Shown here: in pieces, positions 25,521 to 32,246 of the stretch | How the letters are laid out: each line of letters opens with the position of its first letter | Numbering within the stretch: the first letter of the stretch is position 1 | Assembly: GCA_001417715.1 (NCBI GenBank) | Contig: BBRT01000196.1 | Coordinates: forward strand, 1 to 32,673 | From: Candidatus Symbiothrix dinenymphae | Lineage (GTDB): Bacteria; Bacteroidota; Bacteroidia; Bacteroidales; Azobacteroidaceae | Direction of reading: 5' to 3' | DNA: 32,673 bases | Made by a program: the position numbers and the translations under genes | The notes under the pieces: generated by a model | The model's database searches: none | Seen by the model: only the letters and a program-made list of their open reading frames with translations | What the model was told of the DNA's origin: nothing

Positions 25521-26027
25521 ATTGCTGCAGCCGCAGCCTTGACCGGTTATTTCGGCTATTTCTTCGGCGTCGGGTTCGTGGACGTTGTAGATTACGCCTT
25601 CAAATTCCAATGCTTCACCTGCCAGCGGGTGGTTGAAATCCATCACTACGGCATCCCGTCTTACTTCCAACACGGAACCTTGCAGGCGGTTGCCCTGGTC
25701 GTCCATCATGGGCAGTGTGGCTCCTTCTATCACTCTTTGGTCGTCAAACCGACCGTCAACCTCGAACAAACTGCGTGCCAATTCTACCACTTGTTCTTCA
25801 AAGTATTCGCCGTAAGCCTCTTCGGAGGAGAGCTTGAACGAAAAGCGGTCGCCGGCTTCCTTGCCGAGCAGCGGTTTTTCAAAGGCGGGCAGCATCATAC
25901 CCACGCCATACATAAACCGTAGGGGGTTGTCGGGGGTCGTTTCCTCCATCAGCTCATCTTTCCCTTCTTCGTTTTTCACATACAATTTGTATCCCACAGA
26001 CACAATTGCATTATTTGCAATCTTCAT
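25479..26027 (-). CDS. SlyD-like FKBP-type peptidyl-prolyl isomerase
   Basis: 182 residues. An FKBP domain is interrupted by the chaperone (IF) insert as in SlyD (YGVGMMLPAFEKPLLGKEAGD, SSEEAYGEY..., MDFNHPLAGEALEFEGVI). The C-terminal tail is Cys-rich (GCGCSNDCDCEKTTSCCCK) and probably binds Ni or other metals, as SlyD tails do. Cytoplasmic, with no signal peptide. A TACCTTTG element is at 26091-26098. The 3' end is duplicated at 24031-24107 with only synonymous differences in the tail codons. Confidence 0.93.
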   Translation of the reverse strand: MKIANNAIVSVGYKLYVKNEEGKDELMEETTPDNPLRFMYGVGMMLPAFEKPLLGKEAGDRFSFKLSSEEAYGEYFEEQVVELARSLFEVDGRFDDQRVIEGATLPMMDDQGNRLQGSVLEVRRDAVVMDFNHPLAGEALEFEGVIYNVHEPDAEEIAEITGQGCGCSNDCDCEKTTSCCCK

Positions 26028-26090
26028 TATTTATATTTTTAATTCTTAATTTTTAATTCTTAATTCTTAATTTATTCTGTTTTCACGGTG

Positions 26091-26098
26091 CAAAGGTA
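26091..26098 (-). promoter_or_regulatory. Promoter -7 element of the FKBP gene
   Basis: TACCTTTG on the minus strand, followed by CACCG. Between it and the ATG lies an AT-rich run of TTAATTCTTAAT-like units. Confidence 0.65.
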
Positions 26099-26113
26099 AG
26101 AAAAAGAACAATA

Positions 26114-26180
26114 CAATGGCGGGCTTGACCCGCAATGACACTCACACTGACACTCACAATGACACTGACACTGACAGTTG
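26114..26180. repeat. ATTGCGGG-family palindrome next to a CACTGA microsatellite
   Basis: A copy of the GGCGGGCTTGACCCGC palindrome (26116-26139) is followed by repeated hexamer-like units (ACTCAC, ACTGAC). The minus-strand patB stop and its final SVSVSL codons lie in the microsatellite. Confidence 0.8.
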
Positions 26181-27323
26181 ATTCAAAGCCTGCTTGAGCA
26201 CACTGCGGGGGCAACCTACATTCATTCGCATGAAGCCGATGCCTTCTTTGCCGAACATTTTGCCGTTGTTGAGTGCCAAGCCTGCTTTGTCTTTGAAAAG
26301 CATGACCAAATCCGGCTGGCTCAACTTCAATTCGCGGCAGTCTAACCACAGCAAAAACGATGCTTCGGGGATGATTGCTTTGATTTGCGGGATGTTTGCC
26401 TTTAAATATTCGTCCACAAATTGGATGTTGCCCTCTATGTAGGTCAGCATCTGGCTGAGCCACTCGCTGCCTCCGTTGTAGGCTGCTGTGGTGGCGGTGT
26501 AGGCAAAGATTGTGCCTTCGTTCAACTCGCTGGCAGCGAGGAACTTGTAAAAACTGTCGCGAATGGCTTTGTTGGGGATGATGGCGTACGAACTCACTAT
26601 GCCGGCGATGTTAAACGTCTTGCTGGGTGCCATCAGCGTGATGCTATTTTGCTCTGCCTCCTTCGACACCGTTGCGAAAGGGATGTGTTCGTGCCCAAAA
26701 ATCGCCAAATCCGAGTGAATTTCGTCCGCAATCACCAGGATATGGTGTTCGGCACAGATTTTTGCCAACTCCTGCAATGTTTTTTTGTCCCACGTGATGC
26801 CAACCGGATTGTGCGGATTTGCCAAAATCAGCAGTTTGCAATCTTTGTCAATCACCTGCCGCAAGCCCTCCAAATCCATACTGTAATGCCCGTTTTTTTC
26901 GAGCAGCGGATTAAGCACCACTTCCCGCCCATGCAGGGTCGGAACGATATTAAACGGATGATACACAGGCGGTTGAATAATCACCTTATCACTCGGCGTG
27001 GTGAAGTGCATGATGCTGAGCGCAATGCCTTTGACCACGCCCGGAATATAAGAAAGCCACTCTCTGGATACCGTCCAGCGATGTTTGGTTTGCAGCCAAT
27101 TGACAATCGCTTGCACATACTCGTCAGGAGTGGTTGAATAGCCGAAAATGCCTAAATCGCAACGTTTTCGCAGGGCTTCAACGATGGAGTCGCAACATCG
27201 AAAATCCATGTCAGCCACCCACAACGGAATCAAATCGGCATTGCCAAACCGCTCCTCCAGCGCATCCACCTTGAGCGCACCGGTGCCTTTTCGATTGAGT
27301 ATTTCGTCAAAATTGTAGTGCAT
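26154..27323 (-). CDS. patB: PatB/MalY-type cystathionine beta-lyase or aminotransferase
   Basis: 389 residues, fold-type I PLP enzyme. The start MHYNFDEILNRKGTGALK, IPLWVADMDF, the PLP lysine Lys235 (APSKTFNIAG), the PLP-binding Asp200 (VIADEIHSDL) and NPHNPVG identify the MalY/PatB family, which splits C-S bonds of cystathionine or cysteine. Its ATG overlaps the stop of the displaced fumarase 3' end (TAATG), showing that it was once translationally coupled to fumarase. The last residues SVSVSL are encoded by a microsatellite, so the native C-terminus may have been altered. Confidence 0.92.
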   Translation of the reverse strand: MHYNFDEILNRKGTGALKVDALEERFGNADLIPLWVADMDFRCCDSIVEALRKRCDLGIFGYSTTPDEYVQAIVNWLQTKHRWTVSREWLSYIPGVVKGIALSIMHFTTPSDKVIIQPPVYHPFNIVPTLHGREVVLNPLLEKNGHYSMDLEGLRQVIDKDCKLLILANPHNPVGITWDKKTLQELAKICAEHHILVIADEIHSDLAIFGHEHIPFATVSKEAEQNSITLMAPSKTFNIAGIVSSYAIIPNKAIRDSFYKFLAASELNEGTIFAYTATTAAYNGGSEWLSQMLTYIEGNIQFVDEYLKANIPQIKAIIPEASFLLWLDCRELKLSQPDLVMLFKDKAGLALNNGKMFGKEGIGFMRMNVGCPRSVLKQALNQLSVSVSL

Positions 27324-27363
27324 TATTTCAGTGTTTTGAAAAAATCATTGCCCTTGTCATCCA
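27311..27363. repeat. Direct repeat: displaced fumarase 3' end plus patB start (left copy)
   Basis: Matches 30251-30303 at 49 of 53 positions in the same orientation. On the minus strand it encodes [13 protein letters not shown] and stop, then patB ATGCACTACAATT. Compared with fumarase, the codons differ synonymously (ACA/ACT, CTG/TTG, AAA/AAG) and the stop is TAA rather than TGA; only the first residue (Leu for Val) differs. Confidence 0.93.
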
Positions 27364-27392
27364 GTGGGAGCGATTGTACAAAGCAACATAAA

Positions 27393-29282
27393 TTATTTAC
27401 GACTCCTATAACTAACACGGTCATCAAGTTTTTTAACTGTTATTTTCTTCATTAATTTTTCTGTAATATCAGAGGAAGGTATCTCTGTTTTATCATCTTC
27501 GCATTGCTTAAGAACGTTTAATAGGATGTCATTGTAAGAGATTATTTTGCTCTCTTTAGAGGCATTAGTGATGGCATTATTCATCCTAGTGATTATTTCC
27601 CCCCAACTTTCTTTTATGCTCGGAGAAATTTTAATTTCTTGGTTTAATTTTTTTAATAGCGATTCATTATATTGTTTTGAGTCAGAAGCAAAAGAATTAA
27701 CTATTGCACCCCCTCCTTTCTCTAAGACTTCTTCCGTTTCGTGATTATAAATATTTACACTGATTGGCTTCCCGTATATATTAGTTTCAACGGTGTCAAA
27801 AATAAAATCAAAAAGAAGTTCTCTTCCAAAAAATGCTTGGACGACCCAAATATATTTTGGTAGCGAAAGCTGCATTACGTCAACATTAGCATTGAGTATT
27901 GTATTTTCGTTTTTATGTGTTTTAAAATATGTATACAGCCATTTTTTATAATCATTATTTTTCATTATGAAAATATTCCACGTGATATTATTTTTGACAG
28001 GTATGTTTTCTCCTTCACCGGCAAGGTTAATAAAATTTTCAGACACTAAACGGATGAAAAGAAATTTATCATAAATATCATCAAACGAAACTTTGATGGA
28101 TGAAGATAATGGAACAATAAAATAAGCCGGGGTTGCATGCCTACAATTATCTGTACTCTGCTGTGCTTCTTCTTTATCACGCCACCAACCAGTAGTCACA
28201 TCAAGATGTGCATTAATAGGCTCATCACTATTTTGATTTAATTTTTTAACAGGCTTTTCATCTACTTTGATACGCGCAAAAGTTCCAATTTGGTCGTCAT
28301 GAACATAAAACCGGTCAATGGCATCACTTACAAACCGATTTGAGAAATTTTGATATTTTTCTGCATTGTAACGGTACCCGTTTAATGTGACAAGATGATT
28401 AGCATCCTTAGCATCATCGAAATTAAATCCAAACAATATTGGTATATCTCCTTGCAAGTAGGCATGAACAAAAAGGTTAAAATAAGACAGGGATTCAAAA
28501 TTTGTTTTAATTTCAGCAAGCATTCCCAAATTATTTATTGCTTTACAGACTTGGCTTACCCTCAGTCCGTGACTTGGAAATATTTTTCCATGGCTATCTT
28601 CATTTTCTCCTGCAAGAATGGTTATTTCGCTTAAACTGGGAGCTTTTGTGTGGAATAGTTCTGCTGTTTTATGAAACGCCATCCACATAGCAGTTGTAGC
28701 GCACGATGCGACAATACCATCCTGTTCTTTAAATGGCATTGTCTGTATGAGACAATCTCTTCCAAATAAATTGACAGTTTGATTCGTCAAACATTTATAA
28801 TGGCGCAATTTTCCTTTCTCATTTTCATCGTTCTCATGTATCTTGTTGTAATGATTGAGATATGTAACTCCAAATATACCCTTGGGGATAGGCTTAACAA
28901 CAATACAACCTTGGTATTTTTTCCAATTGTCATGGTCCCAATTCATCAACATGGCTTCAAAACCTTCTTCACTAAATGCAACTCCACTAAAAAAGTGCAA
29001 TCTCTTACACTCTTTCTTATACGGAGTATAACAACGAGCGTAATAATTTGCATAATCTTCCAGAAAATTTAAGCAGGTATATTTTTCTTCCACCACAATC
29101 GTTGTGATGTTGGCACCACTACTTTTATTCACAAGATAATTAGAGAGATAGCGAAAAATGTGCGTATCATCAAGAGACTTTTGCAGGATACCCTCGTCTT
29201 TCAGAGAAAGCAACTCTTTAAAATCATCATTAAATGTTTCTGTGTTAACCTTTTTAACAGAATAGTGTTCGTTTCCCATCAT
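27393..29282 (-). CDS. Large protein with papain/C39-like cysteine peptidase core
   Basis: 629 residues, AT-rich, with no signal peptide or membrane segment. A central domain (about 165-340) shows the order of a papain-fold peptidase: Gln187 (FKEQDG), Cys194 at a helix start (VASCATTAMWMAFH), His296 (DANHLVTLNGY) and Asp329 or Asp330 (FYVHDDQIGTF). The N-terminal 160 and C-terminal 280 residues match nothing I recognise. I infer a cytoplasmic protease or related transferase; the family name is uncertain. It lies 34 bp after the 79-residue gene and shares its promoter. It is part of the cassette bounded by the two fumarase 3' ends. Confidence 0.7.
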   Translation of the reverse strand: MMGNEHYSVKKVNTETFNDDFKELLSLKDEGILQKSLDDTHIFRYLSNYLVNKSSGANITTIVVEEKYTCLNFLEDYANYYARCYTPYKKECKRLHFFSGVAFSEEGFEAMLMNWDHDNWKKYQGCIVVKPIPKGIFGVTYLNHYNKIHENDENEKGKLRHYKCLTNQTVNLFGRDCLIQTMPFKEQDGIVASCATTAMWMAFHKTAELFHTKAPSLSEITILAGENEDSHGKIFPSHGLRVSQVCKAINNLGMLAEIKTNFESLSYFNLFVHAYLQGDIPILFGFNFDDAKDANHLVTLNGYRYNAEKYQNFSNRFVSDAIDRFYVHDDQIGTFARIKVDEKPVKKLNQNSDEPINAHLDVTTGWWRDKEEAQQSTDNCRHATPAYFIVPLSSSIKVSFDDIYDKFLFIRLVSENFINLAGEGENIPVKNNITWNIFIMKNNDYKKWLYTYFKTHKNENTILNANVDVMQLSLPKYIWVVQAFFGRELLFDFIFDTVETNIYGKPISVNIYNHETEEVLEKGGGAIVNSFASDSKQYNESLLKKLNQEIKISPSIKESWGEIITRMNNAITNASKESKIISYNDILLNVLKQCEDDKTEIPSSDITEKLMKKITVKKLDDRVSYRSRK

Positions 29283-29316
29283 ATTTGTTTAGATTTTGCA
29301 AAAAAGCAGGGACACC

Positions 29317-29556
29317 TCAACTCACCCCTATTTCTGTAGATAGAACGCGTTGGTCGACTTTTTTGTTGTCGTCCTGCCGAATTTTTGTCACAATAACTTG
29401 AGCCAAAGACTTATTCAACTTATCAAATCGCTCTTGCCATCCCATTTCTCGGGTGCCAACCGTGAATGCAACATTGCCATTAGCATCTCGCTTTACTAGC
29501 AATACGGGTACTTGTACCGCTGTTTCCTGCATTGTTTCCTGCATTGTTTCCTGCAT
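29317..29556 (-). CDS. Small protein with tandem MQET N-terminus
   Basis: 79 residues. The first 12 residues are three MQET units encoded by three exact 12-bp repeats (ATGCAGGAAACA), each offering a start codon at 29556, 29544 or 29532. The rest (VPVLLVKRDANGNVAFTVGTREMGWQERFDKLNKSLAQVIVTKIRQ) resembles no family I know. A promoter element TAACTTTG is at 29589-29596. The closely following peptidase gene suggests that the two proteins act together, for example as inhibitor or adaptor and enzyme (inference). Confidence 0.65.
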   Translation of the reverse strand: MQETMQETMQETAVQVPVLLVKRDANGNVAFTVGTREMGWQERFDKLNKSLAQVIVTKIRQDDNKKVDQRVLSTEIGVS

Positions 29557-29588
29557 TTTTTTTACATTTTTATGTATAATTTCGGGTG

Positions 29589-29596
29589 CAAAGTTA
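29589..29596 (-). promoter_or_regulatory. Promoter -7 element inside the cassette
   Basis: TAACTTTG followed by CACCC on the minus strand; TTTG lies 17 nt upstream, inside the 3' end of the membrane-protein gene. It would drive the 79-residue and peptidase genes. Confidence 0.65.
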
Positions 29597-29606
29597 CAAT
29601 ATTTTT

Positions 29607-30263
29607 TTATTTACAAATACTTTTGCACGATTTTTTTTCTTTCAAAACTTCTTCTATCCGCTTTTGTATTTCTGCCATATCGCTCAAAACCTTTTCCATA
29701 TCGGCACTATAACCAGTCATCCTCTCTTGTTGATCTGTATTAAGAGCTTTTTTGACTGCTGCTACTTCATCTTTTTTATTGTCCAATTGAGAAACCTTAT
29801 TGTACATATCTTCATTAAATTCTTTATATTGTGTTTTTATTTCCTTTAAAAGCGAATCACAAAACACCAAAGCCCGCATAAAATTTGCGCTGTCATCTGC
29901 ATGTAATCCAAATTCAGCAAATAATTTAGTCACAAAAAGGAGGTCTAATTTATTTAACCGATTTATAACAAACGTTGGCAAAGGTTCTCTTTCATGCTGT
30001 TCGTGTGGAGCATCATTAATTTTTTTTGCATATTCATCAATCCTATCCTTCACTGTGGAAATATCTTGAATGATTTCCGCAATTAAGATTGAAAGTGCCT
30101 CTAATGTGTGTTTGTTTTCTTCATGCGTCTTGTTTTTGTCCGATTTTTTCCCCCAATAAAACACAAATATTGCACCAATTACACCAATCAATGACCCTAA
30201 AAGAGCTCCCAGAAAGGAACCCCAATCAAATGATGGATCCGGTGAAAAGTAATTGTAGTGCAT
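29607..30263 (-). CDS. Membrane-anchored coiled-coil protein
   Basis: 218 residues. One N-terminal membrane segment (about 17-37, FLGALLGSLIGVIGAIFVFYW) is followed by GKKSDKN and a long, mostly helical, charged cytoplasmic region ending in a coiled coil (MAEIQKRIEEVLKEKK) and CKSICK. No enzymatic motif is seen. The ATG overlaps the fumarase stop (TGATG), and the first codons MHYNYF come from the duplicated patB start (MHYNF), so this gene has taken patB's place in translational coupling to fumarase. The GTG one codon earlier is a less likely start. It is the first gene of the inserted cassette. Confidence 0.7.
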   Translation of the reverse strand: MHYNYFSPDPSFDWGSFLGALLGSLIGVIGAIFVFYWGKKSDKNKTHEENKHTLEALSILIAEIIQDISTVKDRIDEYAKKINDAPHEQHEREPLPTFVINRLNKLDLLFVTKLFAEFGLHADDSANFMRALVFCDSLLKEIKTQYKEFNEDMYNKVSQLDNKKDEVAAVKKALNTDQQERMTGYSADMEKVLSDMAEIQKRIEEVLKEKKSCKSICK

Positions 30264-30303
30264 CACTTCAAAGTTTTGAAAAAATCATTGCCCTTGTCAT
30301 CCA
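30251..30303. repeat. Direct repeat at the fumarase 3' end (right copy)
   Basis: Partner of 27311-27363. The distance between copies is exactly 2940 bp. It contains the fumarase C-terminal codons, the TGATG junction and the first codons of the membrane-protein gene. Confidence 0.93.
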
Positions 30304-31882
30304 CGAGGATGAAAGCAGGGAAATCTTCGACTTCGATTTTCCAAATTGCCTCCATGCCGAGTTCGGGATAGGCGAGGCATTCAATGCTTTTGATGTTGTT
30401 TTGCGCCAAAATTGCTGCCGGTCCGCCGATGGAGCCGAGGTAGAAGCCGCCGTGTTTGTGGCAGGCATCCGTTACTTGCTGGCTACGGTTGCCTTTGGCG
30501 AGCATCACCATGCTGCCGCCGCGCGACTGGAACAAATCGACGTAGGAGTCCATCCGCCCCGCCGTGGTCGGTCCCATCGAGCCGCAGGCGTAGCCTGTGG
30601 GCGTTTTTGCCGGACCGGCGTAGTAAATGGGATGGTCTTTGATGTATTGCGGGAGGTCTTCGCCATTGTCCAACAGTTCTTTGAGTTTGGCGTGGGCGAT
30701 GTCGCGACCCACCACGATGGTGCCGTTGAGCGACAGGCGCGTGGAAACGGGATATTTGGTCAAATCAGCCAAAATCTCTTGCATCGGGCGATTGAGGTTG
30801 ATGCGCACCACATCGCCCTCGCCCGCGTTGCGCAATGCTTCGGGGATGTATTTGGCAGGGTGGTCTTCGAGTTTTTCCACCCAAATGCCGTCTTTGTTGA
30901 TTTTCGCCTTGATGTTGCGGTCTGCCGAGCAGGACACCGCCATCCCCACCGGACAAGAGGCACCGTGACGCGGCAAACGGACAATCCGAATGTCGTGCGC
31001 GAGATATTTGCCGCCGAATTGCGCACCCAAACCGATTTCTTGAGCCGCTTTCAGCATTTTCGCTTCCAATGCGAGGTCGCGGAATGCCTGACCGCCATCG
31101 TTGCCGCTCGTGGGCAATGTGTCGTAATATTTCGTGGAGGCGATTTTCACCGTTTTGAGGCAGGCATCCGCCGACGTGCCGCCAATCACAAACGCGATGT
31201 GGTAGGGCGGACAGGCAGCCGTGCCCAGCGATTTCATCTTTTCGAGCAGAAATTTTTCGAGCGTCTGCGGGTTGAGCAGGGCTTTCGTTTCCTGAAAGAG
31301 GTATGTTTTGTTGGACGAGCCGCCTCCTTTGGCGATGCACAGAAATTTGTATTCCGCGCCGTCAATCGCCTGCACGTCAATCTGCGCAGGGAGGTTGGTG
31401 CCCGTGTTCTTCTCGGTGTACATATCCAACGCCACGGTCTGCGAATAGCGCAGATTTTCCTCCGTGTAGGTCTTGTACACCCCTTTGGAAAGTGCCTCCT
31501 CGTCGCCACCGCCTGTCCAAACCTGCTGCCCTTTTTTGGCAATAATCGTAGCCGTGCCCGTGTCCTGACAGAACGGCAAAATGCCTTTGGCGGACACTTC
31601 GGCATTGCGTAGCATCGTGAGAGCCACAAATTTGTCGTTCTCGCTCGCTTCGGGGTCATCCAAAATCGCGGCGACTTGCTTCTGATGCGCAGCCCGCAAG
31701 AAAAACGCGCACTGCTGAAAACACGTTGCCGCAAGGTGTGTGAGCGCATCAGGCTGCACTTTCAGGATTTCCTTGCCCTCAAACGCAGCAGTAGAAATGC
31801 CCTCTTTCGTCAGCAAATAATACTCCGTTTCGTCCTTCCCCAACGGAAACGGCTCTTGATACTTAAATGGAGGTGTTGCCAT
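30263..31882 (-). CDS. fumA: Class I fumarate hydratase, [4Fe-4S]
   Basis: 539 residues, full length for the FumA/B class. The cluster cysteines are Cys105 ([10 protein letters not shown]), Cys224 (GTAACPPYH) and Cys318 (MAVSCSAD), at the same positions as in E. coli FumA. It interconverts fumarate and malate and is oxygen-sensitive. C-terminal domain motifs [18 protein letters not shown] and [11 protein letters not shown] are intact. Promoter TACTTTTG at 31908-31915. The C-terminal codons [13 protein letters not shown] are duplicated near patB, which indicates that fumA and patB were adjacent before the cassette entered. Confidence 0.97.
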   Translation of the reverse strand: MATPPFKYQEPFPLGKDETEYYLLTKEGISTAAFEGKEILKVQPDALTHLAATCFQQCAFFLRAAHQKQVAAILDDPEASENDKFVALTMLRNAEVSAKGILPFCQDTGTATIIAKKGQQVWTGGGDEEALSKGVYKTYTEENLRYSQTVALDMYTEKNTGTNLPAQIDVQAIDGAEYKFLCIAKGGGSSNKTYLFQETKALLNPQTLEKFLLEKMKSLGTAACPPYHIAFVIGGTSADACLKTVKIASTKYYDTLPTSGNDGGQAFRDLALEAKMLKAAQEIGLGAQFGGKYLAHDIRIVRLPRHGASCPVGMAVSCSADRNIKAKINKDGIWVEKLEDHPAKYIPEALRNAGEGDVVRINLNRPMQEILADLTKYPVSTRLSLNGTIVVGRDIAHAKLKELLDNGEDLPQYIKDHPIYYAGPAKTPTGYACGSMGPTTAGRMDSYVDLFQSRGGSMVMLAKGNRSQQVTDACHKHGGFYLGSIGGPAAILAQNNIKSIECLAYPELGMEAIWKIEVEDFPAFILVDDKGNDFFKTLK

Positions 31883-31907
31883 AATTTTTTTCGTGAAATT
31901 TGAGGTG

Positions 31908-31915
31908 CAAAAGTA
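31908..31915 (-). promoter_or_regulatory. Promoter -7 element of fumA
   Basis: TACTTTTG followed by CACC, 25 nt upstream of the fumA ATG. Confidence 0.65.
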
Positions 31916-31957
31916 AGCATTTTTTCTAAAAAACCAAGCAGGACAGAACTTTTTTTG

Positions 31958-32132
31958 TCTGAACTTTGATTTTCGTGTGATTTCAGTGATTTTTATGATT
32001 TTTTTGAATCATATAAATCATCTGAACTGTGATTTTAAGATGATTTTATTGATTTGTATGATTGTTTTTAATCATATAAATCAATAAAATCATCTTAAAA
32101 TCATAGTTCAGACGAAAATCACAGTTCAGACG
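31958..32132. repeat. Large nested hairpin repeat (TCTGAACTGTGATT family)
   Basis: Inner arms 32021-32063 and 32070-32112 match at 41 of 43 positions (both differences would be G-U pairs in RNA). An outer pair, about 31958-31977 (GTCTGAACTTTGATTTTCG) and 32113-32132, extends the structure. It is AT-rich with ATGATT/GATTT units. Confidence 0.9.
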
Positions 32133-32151
32133 AACAGGAACAGGCTAAATC

Positions 32152-32246
32152 TTTTTTTCAGGTGCTATTATTTTGCAAACGGTGTTTTATCCCGTAGGGA
32201 CAAATATACATAGCCTTGTATCCCGTAGGGTGGGGTGTTAAAAAGA
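32152..32246. repeat. Dispersed 95-bp repeat, right copy (inverted relative to 98-192)
   Basis: Reverse complement of the left copy with about three mismatches; contains two CCCGTAGGG cores. Confidence 0.9.

Noticed and set aside
26083..26463. 126-codon minus-strand ORF over the patB 3' end
   Set aside because: A frame-shifted shadow of patB extended by the microsatellite.
30089..31612. 507-codon plus-strand ORF opposite fumA
   Set aside because: Antisense shadow of the fumarase gene, with a His/Arg-rich, low-complexity translation and no family motif; fumA on the other strand has every catalytic residue.
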